From NCBI RefSeq assembly GCF_027923405.1, contig NZ_BQYI01000001.1, positions 4,344,501 through 4,408,500 of the forward strand: a stretch of DNA of 64,000 bases, in the 5' to 3' direction. Positions 43,277 to 52,441 of this stretch are shown here, piece by piece. The DNA comes from Paenibacillus sp. YYML68 (GTDB lineage: Bacteria > Bacillota > Bacilli > Paenibacillales > NBRC-103111). Under the pieces are notes generated by a model, which saw nothing but the letters and a program-made list of their open reading frames with translations, ran no database searches and had not been told where the DNA came from. Position 1 is the first letter of the stretch. Each line of letters opens with the position of its first letter. The position numbers were made by a program, and so were the translations under genes.

Positions 43277-43455
43277 GTGACCCACACTCCCGCTCTCCAT
43301 TAGCGTACGAAACGTTCGCTATTGGGCGACGCTGCCTCCGTGACCCACACTCCCGCTCTCCATTAGCGTATGAAACGTTCGCTATTGGGCGACGCTGCCT
43401 CCGTGACCCACACTCCCGCTCTCCATTAGCGTACGAAACGTTCGCTATTGGGCGC
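43277..43455. repeat. Tandem array of 63-bp units (2.8 copies)
   Basis: Units begin GTGACCCACACTCCCGCTCT at 43277, 43340 and 43403 and are almost identical; the third breaks off at 43455. Each holds an imperfect hairpin of 29 bases (CCATTAGCG-T-ACG-AAA-CGT-T-CGCTATTGG). An AT-rich stretch (43206-43262) precedes the array. The core is related to the array at 61731-62385. Confidence 0.9.
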
Positions 43456-43551
43456 CAGGAGTACTCGGCCCTTGGTGCATCGACCCATTATGTGATGCTA
43501 GGACCGAACGGCGTCATTCTCCTTAGCTACATTCAGCTACTCCCCACAAAC

Positions 43552-43584
43552 AAAAACGAAGGCGACCACAAGGGCCGCCTCTTC
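43552..43584 (-). terminator. Terminator of the YjcZ-like gene
   Basis: On the minus strand GAGGCGGCC pairs with GGTCGCCTTC (one mismatch) and runs into GTTTTTGTTTG, 15 bases after the stop codon. Confidence 0.85.
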
Positions 43585-43598
43585 AGCATGAAGCTTGA

Positions 43599-43691
43599 TT
43601 ACACGAGAAACGCTCGGGAGACAATAACCAAAAGAATGAAGAGCACCAAAATGGCACCTGTCGTCGTGTAAGCTGCACCTGCGTATGTCAT
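43599..43691 (-). CDS. YjcZ-type sporulation micro-protein
   Basis: A 30-residue product starting MTYAGAAYTTTGAILVLF and ending in a single hydrophobic helix (ILLVIVSRAFLV). The Gly/Ala/Tyr-rich head followed by an F-A/I-L-I-V-L-F-I-L-L-I-V helix is the pattern of the YjcZ/SscA family of tiny spore proteins, needed for coat assembly in Bacillus in the case of SscA. A perfect AAGGAGG lies nine bases before ATG and a terminator follows. It is the only gene in a 1.7-kb repeat-rich stretch. Confidence 0.75.
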   Translation of the reverse strand: MTYAGAAYTTTGAILVLFILLVIVSRAFLV

Positions 43692-43976
43692 ACTAATCGT
43701 CCTCCTTCATGTTGTTGCTTGCCTTACGCTATATCCTATGCCCGCCTTGCCTACATGGGATGGGCGAACGTCCCATGCATCGACGAATTGAGCGTTCGCC
43801 TATTGGTTACGGCATAGGGAGGTCAGGAGCACATATGATATGAGGACGTACCCATTGACCTTTTACAACTTTGAGCTTGCTCAACAAGCGCCGCCGCATC
43901 ATCATTCTGCCACAATAATGACTCACACACATCGGCCATATCACAAAATCAAACGCTTCGGTCAACAGCCTATGTC
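43692..43976. other. Non-coding stretch with nested inverted repeats
   Basis: No convincing gene. CCTATGCC (43735) and GGCATAGG (43811) bracket an 84-base segment that also contains CATGGGA/TCCCATG and GCGAACG/CGTTCGC arms. The part GTTCGCCTATTGG resembles the hairpin of the 63-bp unit at 43277, so it may be a decayed relative of that repeat. Confidence 0.5.
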
Positions 43977-44108
43977 AGCAGCCAGTCCATCAGTGCGTCG
44001 GTCCACCAGCCAGTTCACCAGCCAGTCCATCAGTACGTCAGCCCGACCGTCAGTCCGTCAGTCTGCCAGCCCGGCAGCCCACCAGCCATCCATTCAGCCA
44101 ACCGCCTC
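43977..44108. repeat. Low-complexity CAG/TCA-rich repeat
   Basis: Irregular repetition of short words such as CCAGTCCATCAGT and CAGTCCGTCAGTC over about 130 bases. An open frame crosses it on the plus strand (Ser/Pro/Gln-rich), but it lacks a ribosome binding site and a sensible N-terminus, so it is not called as a gene. It ends right at the stop codon of the ATPase gene at 44114. Confidence 0.7.
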
Positions 44109-44113
44109 CTCCA

Positions 44114-45193
44114 TCAGCACGTAATCACAGACTCCTGCTGCAGTGACAGCACCACGTTGTCGCCGACACGCAGCCTCAGACGGGACCATGCCTCCACGTC
44201 ACCGTCCGACGTACGCAGATGGCACTGGTACAGGCTCCCCTGGTATTGCACATTCACGACCTCGGCGGGGATGCCAACTGCTCCAGGCGACTCGACCGTC
44301 CACTGGTCCGGGCGAACTGGATACAAGCCGCGCTGCTTGAATTCATCCGCAACATCAGCAGCCGGCCAGCATAAGCGCTCCGCTCCATTCGGAGCGGTGT
44401 TGCCCTGCACCCCGCCAGCAGGCACGAACCCTGCCGACGTCCAGCTGCCCGGCACCAGATTCGCCTTCGATACGAACCGGGCGACGAACTCCGTCTGCGG
44501 TCTCTTGTACATAGCTTCAGGCGTGTCGACCTGCTCGATCCGTCCGTCCTTCATGACGACGATTCGGTCCGCCATCGCAAGCGCCTCCCCTTGATCGTGC
44601 GTGACATAGACAATCGCGGAGCCGGTCTCTCGGTGCACGGATTGAATTTCCCGCCGCATGTCCAAACGCAGCATCGCATCGAGACTGCTCAGCGGCTCGT
44701 CCATCAGCAGCAGTGTAGGCTGGGCGGCAATCGCTCGGGCAATCGCCACCCGCTGCTTCTGCCCGCCGGACAGCTCGTGCGGCAGTCGGTCGCCAAGTCC
44801 GCTCAAGCCGACGAGCCCCAGCACCTCGGCGACTCGCTCCTTCTCCCGACTGCGGATACCAGGAGGCGTCGCCCGATGATGGCGAATCGGGAAGCGAACA
44901 TGCTCGGCGACGCTCAGGTGCGGCCAGAGCGCGAACGATTGGAACACCATTCCGATCTTCCGCTGTTCGGGAGGAAGGCTGAAGTCCGGTCCAGCAGCCG
45001 CAGCACCGTCCATCATGATCGAGCCGCCCGTCGGCTGCTCGAAGCCGGCCAGCAGGCGGAGAAGCGTCGTTTTGCCACAGCCCGAAGGACCGAGCACCGC
45101 CACGAACTCCCCTGCACCGATCGTCAGGTCGATCCCCTTCAGCGCCTCATGACTACCGAATGCTTTCGTTAATTGTGTCACTTGTATCGTCAT
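44114..45193 (-). CDS. ABC importer ATPase, iron(III)/spermidine type
   Basis: A 359-residue ATPase with Walker [11 protein letters not shown]-loop [13 protein letters not shown], signature LSGGQKQRV, Walker [13 protein letters not shown] and switch VTHDQGEAL. The last 110 residues form a TOBE-type regulatory tail. This is the FbpC/PotA class. Its ATG overlaps the permease stop by four bases. It serves the permease and binding protein immediately upstream; no ATPase-specific clue tells iron from other cargo. Confidence 0.9.
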   Translation of the reverse strand: MTIQVTQLTKAFGSHEALKGIDLTIGAGEFVAVLGPSGCGKTTLLRLLAGFEQPTGGSIMMDGAAAAGPDFSLPPEQRKIGMVFQSFALWPHLSVAEHVRFPIRHHRATPPGIRSREKERVAEVLGLVGLSGLGDRLPHELSGGQKQRVAIARAIAAQPTLLLMDEPLSSLDAMLRLDMRREIQSVHRETGSAIVYVTHDQGEALAMADRIVVMKDGRIEQVDTPEAMYKRPQTEFVARFVSKANLVPGSWTSAGFVPAGGVQGNTAPNGAERLCWPAADVADEFKQRGLYPVRPDQWTVESPGAVGIPAEVVNVQYQGSLYQCHLRTSDGDVEAWSRLRLRVGDNVVLSLQQESVITC

Positions 45194-46953
45194 GCTCGCA
45201 CTCCTCTCCGATTGCTCCAATGCTGCAGCGCCAGCGTCCCGCCCATGCCTGCTGCCGTAAGCAGCACAATAAGACAGGACAGCGCCGTCGAGTACATCGT
45301 GTCGCCTGCCTGCTCGAACCCGAATACGGTCACCCCGATCGTCTGCGTGCCAGCAGCATAGAGCAGCGCCGAGACCGTGAGCTCCGTCAGCGCGGTGAGG
45401 AAGACGAGGAACGCGCCGCTCAGCAAGCCCTGCAGCAGCAGCGGCACAAGAATCACCCGCCACGTCGTCCACATGCCAGCCCCTGACGCGCGGGCAGCCT
45501 CCTCGACAGAAGGGTCAATTTGCAGAAAAGCTGTCGCACTCGCTCTCGCCTGCAGCACTAGAAACCGGCATACGTAAGCAAGCAGCAAAATGCCGGATGT
45601 ACCATACAGCCCCGGATTCCAGCCCGGTATCGGCTCCATCCAGGCCAGAATCATTGACAGCCCAAACACGATGCCTGGCAGCGCATACGGAATCGCGATG
45701 AGCCCCTCTGCCGTCTTCACCAGACGGCCGGGCCTGCGTACCCGAAGATAGGCAAGCCACGTACCCGCCGCAAGACAGATCAGCATCGCGTACAAGGACA
45801 GCTTCAGGCTGTTGGCGATCGCCTTGCTCACCTTCGGATTTTCGAACAAAATGTACGTATAATTCGACAATGTCATATTCTCAAAGCCGAACGGCAGCCC
45901 GTACGCCTTCTTAAGCGAGATTGCGACCATGGAGAACAGCGGCACGACCGCAATGAGCAGCAGGAAGCCCCATACCGCAAGCTCCACAGGTCGGCGCCAG
46001 ACGCCCAGCACAAGGCGGGGGCGATCGTCCGGCACAAGTGTCTCAGCCGCCTTCGCCCGCCTCGACAGCAGCCGCTGCACCAGCGCGCCCGCGATGGCGA
46101 TGCTGCCAAGCAGGACGGACAGCGCAGCACCTCTTGCGAAGGCCGAAGGCCCGAAGCCGATAATCTCCTCGTAGATAAGCGTGCTCAGCACCGATATGTT
46201 CGCCGGGATGCCGAGAAAGGCCGGAATGCCGAAGTTATCGAGGCTTGCGAGAAAGGCAAGCAGACCTCCGGCTGTAATGCCCGGCATCGCCATCGGAAGC
46301 GTGACGAGCCGCAGCGTCCCGAGCCGCCCGGCTCCCGAGGCGCGCGCTGCCCATTCGAGATCGCGCGGAATGCGACGCAGCGCATCAACCGTGAGCAGGT
46401 ACACGAGCGGAAAGTGATGCAGCCCCATCACGAAGATGATGCCGCCGAGGCTGTACATGCTCCAAGGCTTCGCACCTGCACTCAGCAGCTGAAGCAGCGC
46501 GGCAACTGGACCTTGACTGCCCATGAAGGACGACCACGACAGCGTCAGCACGTACGAGGGCAGAATGAACGACAGCAGTATCGCCAGATGCAGCGCCTTC
46601 TTCGCCCTCACGTCGGTGTAGGCCATCATCCAGGCAGCCAAGACGCCGAGCACGACAGCCATGCTCGTAGCGCCCGCCACGACGACCAGCGTCTCCTGAA
46701 GTGTCTTCCACGTACGCGGCTGCTCGAGCACCTCCATATAGGCTCGAAGCGACAGCGGCAGCCCCGCATCCGACTGCAGACTCAGCAGCACCAGCTTCAC
46801 GATTGGGAGCAGGAACAGCACAAGGACGAGCAGCAATCCCAGCCATCCGAGCAAGCGACGACCCGACAAGTAAGAAAAGGAAAGAAAGCCGGGCTCGTCG
46901 GCCCGTCTTTCTTTCCCATATGATGATTGGTTCAGCTCTGGCTTCATTCCCAT
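45190..46953 (-). CDS. ABC importer permease, duplicated 2 x 6 helices (FbpB/ThiP type)
   Basis: A 587-residue membrane protein in which two homologous halves (about 25-290 and 325-575) each have six helices and a coupling loop: [21 protein letters not shown] in the first and [21 protein letters not shown] in the second. Such fused permeases occur in iron(III), thiamine and 2-aminoethylphosphonate importers. The gene lies nine bases after the binding-protein gene and overlaps the ATPase gene. Confidence 0.92.
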   Translation of the reverse strand: MGMKPELNQSSYGKERRADEPGFLSFSYLSGRRLLGWLGLLLVLVLFLLPIVKLVLLSLQSDAGLPLSLRAYMEVLEQPRTWKTLQETLVVVAGATSMAVVLGVLAAWMMAYTDVRAKKALHLAILLSFILPSYVLTLSWSSFMGSQGPVAALLQLLSAGAKPWSMYSLGGIIFVMGLHHFPLVYLLTVDALRRIPRDLEWAARASGAGRLGTLRLVTLPMAMPGITAGGLLAFLASLDNFGIPAFLGIPANISVLSTLIYEEIIGFGPSAFARGAALSVLLGSIAIAGALVQRLLSRRAKAAETLVPDDRPRLVLGVWRRPVELAVWGFLLLIAVVPLFSMVAISLKKAYGLPFGFENMTLSNYTYILFENPKVSKAIANSLKLSLYAMLICLAAGTWLAYLRVRRPGRLVKTAEGLIAIPYALPGIVFGLSMILAWMEPIPGWNPGLYGTSGILLLAYVCRFLVLQARASATAFLQIDPSVEEAARASGAGMWTTWRVILVPLLLQGLLSGAFLVFLTALTELTVSALLYAAGTQTIGVTVFGFEQAGDTMYSTALSCLIVLLTAAGMGGTLALQHWSNRRGVRA

Positions 46954-46962
46954 GCCCGCTTC

Positions 46963-48021
46963 CTATTGTCCGAAGATGTCAATGAACTGCTTCTTATCTG
47001 CCTCGCGAGCGTCGGTCAGCGTCTTGATGTCAGCCGACAGCACCTTGAACTCGCTGATCGTCTTCAAGCCCTTCGGCGCAGCGACGCCTTCACGAATCGG
47101 CGTGTAGCCGATCTCGGCGGCGACCTTCTGTCCGTCCTCGGACAGCACGAAGTCGACGAACGCCTTGGCTGCAGCGGTATTGGCAGCGGACTTCATAATA
47201 CCGATCGGCTCGGTAATAACCGGCACGCCTTCTAACGGATAGACGAGCTCAACCGGGGAGCCCTTCGCCTTCTCGCGCGCGACGAGGAAGTCGACGACCA
47301 TGCCGTACGGCTTGTCACCTGTCGCGACAGACTTGAGCACCGCACCGTTCCCCTTCACGACGGACATCTCTCCAGCCTTCAAGCTCTTGAAGAAGTCCCA
47401 GCCGAAGCCGTCTGTGCGCGTGAACACGCCTACGTTATAGGCAGCGGCGCCAGAATAGAGCGGGCTTGGCATAATCGTCTGCGACTTGCTCTCAGCAGCC
47501 GCCAGCGCCTTCCACGAGGTAGGCACCGTCTGCACCTTCTGCGTGTTCACCGCAAGGACGGTCGCCATCACCTTCGTGCCTTGGTACATGCCGTCCGAGT
47601 CTACGAGAGCTGCTGGAATCTTGGCAAGCTCCGGCGACTTGTAGCCGAGCAGCATATCCTGCTTCTTCAAGCCCTCGAACGTAACGGCATCGGCCACTAG
47701 CAGTACGTCGGCCTGCACCTTGCCCGCCTGCTTCTCCGCCTGCAGCTTCGCGATGACCTCCTCTGTACCGGAACGGAACGTCTCCACTTGTACGTCCGGA
47801 TGCTTCTTATTGAAAGCTGCGATCAGCTTCGTTGCGTCTTCCTCAGGCTGGGACGTATAGAAGGACAGCTTGCCCGCTGGCTTCGCAGCTACCACTGTCT
47901 CCTTACCTGCCTCTGCCGAGTTCGCGGCCTGCTGTGGAGCTGCCGTCTCCTTCGATCCGCAGCCGCTGAACAGCAATAGTGCGGCCAAGCTGATTAGTGC
48001 AGCGTTACCTTTTCTCAACAT
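46963..48021 (-). CDS. Solute-binding lipoprotein of the iron(III)-type importer
   Basis: A 352-residue lipoprotein with lipobox LLFSGC and an Ala/Glu-rich linker. The mature part follows the family-1 binding-protein plan: GKLSFYTSQPEEDATKLIAAF, then ADVLLVADAVTFEGLKKQDML, and late GKGNGAVLKSVATGDKPYGMV. FbpA proteins hold iron with a Tyr pair; YKSPELAK and a late Tyr exist, but a YY pair is not visible, and no Fur box is seen upstream. Iron(III) is therefore likely but not certain; 2-aminoethylphosphonate receptors look similar. Confidence 0.88.
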   Translation of the reverse strand: MLRKGNAALISLAALLLFSGCGSKETAAPQQAANSAEAGKETVVAAKPAGKLSFYTSQPEEDATKLIAAFNKKHPDVQVETFRSGTEEVIAKLQAEKQAGKVQADVLLVADAVTFEGLKKQDMLLGYKSPELAKIPAALVDSDGMYQGTKVMATVLAVNTQKVQTVPTSWKALAAAESKSQTIMPSPLYSGAAAYNVGVFTRTDGFGWDFFKSLKAGEMSVVKGNGAVLKSVATGDKPYGMVVDFLVAREKAKGSPVELVYPLEGVPVITEPIGIMKSAANTAAAKAFVDFVLSEDGQKVAAEIGYTPIREGVAAPKGLKTISEFKVLSADIKTLTDAREADKKQFIDIFGQ

Positions 48022-48069
48022 GTGCGCTCTCTCCTTTAGTGTCTCTAGTCATCGTAAGCTCCGAGAACT

Positions 48070-48098
48070 AGATTAGAGATGTCCGACACATTTGACAA
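48070..48098 (-). promoter_or_regulatory. Promoter of the iron(III)-type importer operon
   Basis: On the minus strand TTGTCA (48098-48093) and TAATCT (48075-48070) are 17 bases apart, 49 bases ahead of the start. A short TGTCGGACA palindrome lies in the spacer. Confidence 0.65.
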
Positions 48099-48123
48099 GT
48101 TAAGAGTATGTAAATATGAAGAG

Positions 48124-48164
48124 CCGTCAGACGCTTCCCCTAGCTAGGAAAACGCATCTGACGG
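48124..48164. other. Hairpin between divergent promoters
   Basis: CCGTCAGACGC and GCATCTGACGG arms pair at 10 of 11 positions around a 19-base loop. No T-run follows on either strand, so it is not a clear terminator. It sits about 26 bases upstream of the importer -35 box and could be an operator or a remnant. Confidence 0.45.
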
Positions 48165-48299
48165 TTCGATCTAGTCTGAGCCGACGAGCAGCCCACAATC
48201 CACCGCTCGCCTTCGAATCGAATAACGCCGGGCCGCCGAATACACGGCGAATGTAGAGATGATCGATCATTCTCGCTCCGCCCTTCTTGAGAAATGGAC

Positions 48300-48347
48300 T
48301 TGACTTAACACAATTATAACACGTATACTCACTTACATAAAGTAAGT
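48300..48347 (+). promoter_or_regulatory. Pirin promoter with downstream inverted repeat
   Basis: TTGACT (48300-48305) and TATACT (48324-48329) are 18 bases apart. ACTTAC-ATAAA-GTAAGT (48331-48347) lies right on the start site, a good position for repression by an HxlR- or MarR-like protein. Confidence 0.65.
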
Positions 48348-48378
48348 TAATTAATTTTTTCTCAAGGAGATGAGCGCT

Positions 48379-49086
48379 ATGATTCATACCTCCCCCGCTG
48401 ATTCGCGATATTCCGCCCATCATGGCTGGCTGCAATGCAACTTCAGCTTCTCATTCGCCGATTACCAGGATCCGAGCAACGTGCAGTTCGGTCCGCTCCG
48501 CGTGTTCAACGATGACTATATTCAGCCGCAGAACGGCTTCGGCACCCATCCGCACCGTGACATGGAGATCGTCACCTTCATCGTGAAGGGACAGCTGGAG
48601 CATAAGGATAACACGGGCGGACATGAGGTGCTGCGTCCGGGCGAGGTGCAGCGGATGAGCGCAGGCACCGGCATTCTCCATTCGGAGATGAACAATTCCG
48701 AGGACGAGGTGACGAACTCGCTCCAGCTATGGTTCCTGCCGAAGGAGCGCGGCATCGCACCGTCCTACGAGCAGCGTGCCTACGACGTTGACGCCGCGAG
48801 GAACGAGCTGGTGCCTGTCGTATCGGGCCGCGCCGATCGCCCGAACGGGATCACCTACATTCACCAGGATCTGACGATCTACATGTCGCAGCTGCAGGAA
48901 GGCCAGTCCATATCGTTCCAGCAGGAGACCGGACGCCGCATCTACGTATTCGTCATTGAGGGTGAGCTTCGTCTGAACGGCGAGGAGCGCCTCGGACGCC
49001 GCGACGCAGCACGTATAACCGAGTTGACCGAGCTGACAGTGGAGGCGCTGGCGGACGCTTCCTTCATGCTGATCGACCTTCCGTAG
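48379..49086 (+). CDS. Pirin-family bicupin (YhhW-like)
   Basis: A 235-residue bicupin. The metal-binding cupin is in the N-terminal half, with NGFGTHPHRDMEIVTFI giving two His and a Glu, and SAGTGILHSEMNNS giving the last His. This matches YhhW-type pirins, some of which act as quercetin dioxygenases; the natural substrate is unknown. ATG 48379 is nine bases after AAGGAG, whereas ATG 48370 is too close to it. The gene is alone and convergent with the DUF3231 gene. Confidence 0.93.
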   Translation: MIHTSPADSRYSAHHGWLQCNFSFSFADYQDPSNVQFGPLRVFNDDYIQPQNGFGTHPHRDMEIVTFIVKGQLEHKDNTGGHEVLRPGEVQRMSAGTGILHSEMNNSEDEVTNSLQLWFLPKERGIAPSYEQRAYDVDAARNELVPVVSGRADRPNGITYIHQDLTIYMSQLQEGQSISFQQETGRRIYVFVIEGELRLNGEERLGRRDAARITELTELTVEALADASFMLIDLP

Positions 49087-49109
49087 CGCGTACACAGCAG
49101 GCGGGTGAG

Positions 49110-50120
49110 CTAACGGATCAGCGCCGCGCGATCTACCGCTCCCGGCGTCTTCTCCAGCCATTCGCGGGCAATGAGCAGCTTCGTCGCCTCCTCGGTCAGC
49201 GTGCCCGCCTCTGCGATCAGCTCCATGTACAGGACGAGCAGATCGTGCTTCATGACCGAGCCAAGAGACTGCCCACAGTGGGTAATGAACGAGCCCATCA
49301 TCCCCGAGACGTGGCACAGCATGAGCCGGTCCGAGAAGCTCGCTCGCGTCGTACCCGTCACATCGGCTTCGCGCGAAGCGACGAGCGGCAGGTCGTCCTT
49401 CGTCAGCATGCCTGCGATCTGCTCGGACAGCTGCTTCGTCTGCATCCTTGCGCGCTGCAGCAGCGTTCGCACCTCCGGATCTTGGGCCGTCTGGGCGAAC
49501 GCGGTGCACAGCGCCTCCAGAATGGCGATGATCTCGGCAGCCTTGTACAAGTTAGCGATCTCCATGCTGTGCAACGGACGCGTATCCCCGAGCCAGCCTT
49601 GCAGGAAGCTTTCCTTCTGAATGTGCTCAGGCTGCTCAGGTGCAGGTATCGACGGATGAGCCGTATATTCGCCGCTTGCTCTTAATTGCTCGACAGTCAG
49701 CCGATACAGCTCGATCGTATGCCCAAGACTTTGCGATGCGAATTGCCTCATATCTTCACGAACCGATACAGACAAGCACTCCGCGTGGTAGTGCAAGCCG
49801 AGCCTTGACGCATTCATCATATAATGCAGAAAGAACCGATCTGTGAACAAGGCGGGCATATCAGGACGCACCTCCTCATCCTTAAATCCAAGCGGTATCG
49901 GAAATTGCTCCCCGCTGAGTAGCGTCCGACGTACCTCATTCTGTCTGACTGCCAGCTGCATCGCGATCTGCAGCACACTTCTAGCCCGCTCCTCCTGTAC
50001 CTGTTCGAGGAACACGGATAGAAACCGTATAGACATCGCGTCGATCATATAGCCTGACCACACATAACCGATCTCAGAGGCGGTCAGAGTGTTCTTATTC
50101 TCGCTCCTGCTTTCCTGCAT
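49110..50120 (-). CDS. DUF3231 protein (two ferritin-like repeats)
   Basis: A 336-residue, mainly helical protein made of two related halves of about 165 residues. The first begins TASEIGYVWSGYMIDAMSIRF and the second STMEIANLYKAAEIIAILEA-like (HSMEIANLYKAAEI). DUF3231 is restricted to spore-forming Bacillota and resembles coat protein CotF-like bundles; the function is unknown. The chosen ATG at 50120 follows AAGGGG by ten bases. It ends 23 bases from the convergent pirin gene and lies 40 bases after the oxidoreductase gene, so those two may be co-transcribed. Confidence 0.85.
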   Translation of the reverse strand: MQESRSENKNTLTASEIGYVWSGYMIDAMSIRFLSVFLEQVQEERARSVLQIAMQLAVRQNEVRRTLLSGEQFPIPLGFKDEEVRPDMPALFTDRFFLHYMMNASRLGLHYHAECLSVSVREDMRQFASQSLGHTIELYRLTVEQLRASGEYTAHPSIPAPEQPEHIQKESFLQGWLGDTRPLHSMEIANLYKAAEIIAILEALCTAFAQTAQDPEVRTLLQRARMQTKQLSEQIAGMLTKDDLPLVASREADVTGTTRASFSDRLMLCHVSGMMGSFITHCGQSLGSVMKHDLLVLYMELIAEAGTLTEEATKLLIAREWLEKTPGAVDRAALIR

Positions 50121-50160
50121 CGTCGTCACACCCCTTCATCTTCGTCGTTCTCGTTATTCC

Positions 50161-51270
50161 TCATGACATAATGCCCGTCTTCAGCTTCACATAAGGACGC
50201 AGCACATAGCTTGCTAGCTTCAACGGGTCGAACGTGCCAGGCTGAAACAGCCTGCTGCCCCACGGTCCGCTCAGCAGCTTCACGATTCGATCCAGGTCAG
50301 CATTGTCCAGCTGCTCCAGACTGCGTCGAAGCACCAGCGAATTCTCATAGCTCTGGCGAAGCGGCTCCATGAGCTCGACGTACTTGCCGATTCCGAGCAA
50401 ATCATGCGCCGCATAGATACCTGATAATATAGCCGCGAACTGACCGAAGCCCAGATAGGGCATCATCGTGCCGAAGCAGTTGCCGACGAAGAACGTGTTG
50501 CCGATGCGCGCCGACTCACATATGCCGACCGGATACTGTCGAATCTGGAACTGGTCAATCACTCGCAGCTGCTGTCCCAGCCTCTGCTGTGCCTTCGCAT
50601 AGAGACGCTGCCACAGCGCTTCGATGTCTTCCCCGCCTGCATGCGGCTCCTCCGGGTCAGGGAACGCAATGACGAGCTGAGCCTCCCGATCTGAGAAAGG
50701 AATCAGGTAGCCGTAGCCCTTCGGCGCCAGCTCATAGTTCAGCCACGCCATCACTGCATATCGGTCGAAGCAGCCCTCCACCGTCGCTCCCTTGATCGAC
50801 ACGGTGAAGTCACGTCGGAAATTGTGCATGCGCCGGCTGTAATCCCCGTCTCCGGTTGCCAGCACAATGTGCGTATGCTTCTGAAGCAGCTGCTCATACG
50901 TCTCCTCCGCATGCAGCCGAATCGGCGAGGCGAGCTGCCGAGCGAGCTGACACTCGTACGCATCATGCTGTCGGCCTCTGACATTCGTGAAGCCGAGCCT
51001 GCCTTCTATGAGTGCCTCCTCATTCTCAGAGTATATATACATGTGACTGACATGAGCCTGCGGCTGCAAGTACAGCTTGTGCGTCTCTGCTAAATAAGCG
51101 ATGCAATCATCGATGGGGCGGCTCAGCAGCGACAGCATAAATTCACCGTTAACGAACCGATCGCCGACCCTTCCTCTCTTCTCATACACAACAGGCATCA
51201 CACCGCTTCGCTCCAGCGTAAGCGCACAGGCTAGACCGGACAGCCCGGCCCCCATAATCGCGACGTTCAT
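50161..51270 (-). CDS. FAD-dependent oxidoreductase
   Basis: A 369-residue flavoprotein. The N-terminal dinucleotide fold is clear (MNVAIMGAGLSGLACALTLE, then PVVYEKRGRVGDR), and a second FAD contact is in FFVGNCFGTMMPYLGFG. Overall order resembles geranylgeranyl reductase/lycopene cyclase-like monooxygenase folds, but several family motifs are weak and the reaction cannot be named. GAGGAGGAG precedes the ATG at 51270. No isoprenoid genes are adjacent. Confidence 0.82.
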   Translation of the reverse strand: MNVAIMGAGLSGLACALTLERSGVMPVVYEKRGRVGDRFVNGEFMLSLLSRPIDDCIAYLAETHKLYLQPQAHVSHMYIYSENEEALIEGRLGFTNVRGRQHDAYECQLARQLASPIRLHAEETYEQLLQKHTHIVLATGDGDYSRRMHNFRRDFTVSIKGATVEGCFDRYAVMAWLNYELAPKGYGYLIPFSDREAQLVIAFPDPEEPHAGGEDIEALWQRLYAKAQQRLGQQLRVIDQFQIRQYPVGICESARIGNTFFVGNCFGTMMPYLGFGQFAAILSGIYAAHDLLGIGKYVELMEPLRQSYENSLVLRRSLEQLDNADLDRIVKLLSGPWGSRLFQPGTFDPLKLASYVLRPYVKLKTGIMS

Positions 51271-51443
51271 CTCGCGTCTCCTCCTCACAGCGCCCCTTCT
51301 AACAGACGTAACGTCCACTTGACCGTCGCTCGCAATACACATATAATTCCATATTATGCAAAAATCCATACATCCTATTGTCGACATGCAGCTGGAGCAA
51401 CCAGCGGCAGTCGGGTACAGCCGGGCAACCTCAGTGAACAACA

Positions 51444-51488
51444 AAGAAGCCTCCGAGCCTGGGCATCACCCTAAGACGGAAGCTTCTT
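51444..51488 (-). terminator. Terminator of the small membrane protein gene
   Basis: On the minus strand a 12-pair stem (AAGAAGCTTCCG with CGGAGGCTTCTT, one G-U) is followed by TGTTGTT, 16 bases after the stop. Confidence 0.75.
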
Positions 51489-51503
51489 GACCTTACGCAG
51501 CAA

Positions 51504-51812
51504 TTATCGAGTCGTAGAGAACTCTTGCATATTTTGCAGGTTTTCCAAATTCCCAAGTAAAGCTGCGCCGAACACAATAAAGACAAGTATGTAGAGTGTG
51601 ATACCGATAGCAGCCCAGATCAAATTTGCCTTGGCAAAGTTGGCCTTGGACGGGCTCGCACCGCCGCCGAACGCCCATACGAACAGCATAATCAAATTCA
51701 CGAGCGGAATCATAAGAATTAACATCGTAATCATCCAATCCTTCACACTGATTGTACTGGATTGGTTCCCACCGTACGACACTTGCTGACCTGTCTGTGT
51801 CTGCGCTTCCAC
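51504..51812 (-). CDS. Small two-helix membrane protein
   Basis: A 102-residue protein. A polar Gln/Thr/Ser-rich head (MEAQTQTGQQVSYGGNQSS) precedes two helices (about 27-49: ITMLILMIPLVNLIMLFVWAF, and 64-88), joined by a short loop rich in Ala, Lys and Asn. The pattern is common among Bacillota proteins of unknown function. AGGAGGATG sits nine bases before ATG. It has its own terminator and is not linked to a neighbour. Confidence 0.7.
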   Translation of the reverse strand: MEAQTQTGQQVSYGGNQSSTISVKDWMITMLILMIPLVNLIMLFVWAFGGGASPSKANFAKANLIWAAIGITLYILVFIVFGAALLGNLENLQNMQEFSTTR

Positions 51813-51961
51813 GTTTCCATCATCCTCCTAGAAATAGAGTACTTCGCCAATGGGTTCGACACCATTCTGACAAATCCTCCATAGATCTAGGTAATTTTAT
51901 GGAAATTTAACTATTTACAAGTCGAAACGGCTGATTAGTGCCAAGGTTAGCTCTGACCAGC

Positions 51962-52441
51962 TTACTCCGCTCTATACTTCGGCAGCGTATCAAAAAACCA
52001 GTCGCAAAACTTCTTCGTTATCCAAAACGTAATAAATAGCGAGCCGTACGTGTAAAACCAGTGCCACGTTATGTATTCGACAAGATCCGTGTATTCTTCA
52101 ATGAGCACTTCAATAATCGTGAACAAGCTGCAATACAGCACGTAATACCCGCACTGGCGAGCACGGCTCGTGTGACGCGGATATCGCGCATTGAACACGG
52201 CGCACAATACCGGATAAGCCAAAAATTCATAGGTAAAGCTTGCCCGATTCACATCCGCCAGCTCTCGCACCGGATATTGCAGCATACCGTTCTCGACGGC
52301 GAGATATCCCAGCACAAAGGTCATCACTTGCTTGAACAAAAAAGCGGTCGCACCAACTCGCCTCATCTCCTTCGGTATCGTAAACAAGAGCAAAAACGAG
52401 CTGATCCATACAGCCACGAGTATGATATATTCCTTGCTCAT
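51962..52441 (-). CDS. CBO0543-type membrane protein, second copy
   Basis: A 159-residue protein with four to five helices. It shares with the upstream gene the order of a first helix, then MLQYPVRELADVNRASFTYEF, YPVLCAVFNARYPRH, and a late aromatic W-H-W segment (YITWHWFYTYGSLFITFW). These features fit the CBO0543 family found in spore-formers, of unknown role. Its start overlaps the previous stop by four bases. It ends in an acidic/basic tail, LPKYRAE. Confidence 0.72.
   Translation of the reverse strand: MSKEYIILVAVWISSFLLLFTIPKEMRRVGATAFLFKQVMTFVLGYLAVENGMLQYPVRELADVNRASFTYEFLAYPVLCAVFNARYPRHTSRARQCGYYVLYCSLFTIIEVLIEEYTDLVEYITWHWFYTYGSLFITFWITKKFCDWFFDTLPKYRAE

Noticed and set aside
42600-44110. 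CRISPR array
   Set aside because: Repeat units are 63-122 bp and adjoin or have similar, not unique, spacers; there are no short identical repeats with distinct spacers and no cas genes.
43840-44124. Open frame of 94 codons rich in Ser, Pro and Gln on the plus strand
   Set aside because: It lies over a low-complexity repeat, has no ribosome binding site, overlaps the end of the ABC ATPase gene and shows no protein-like N-terminus.
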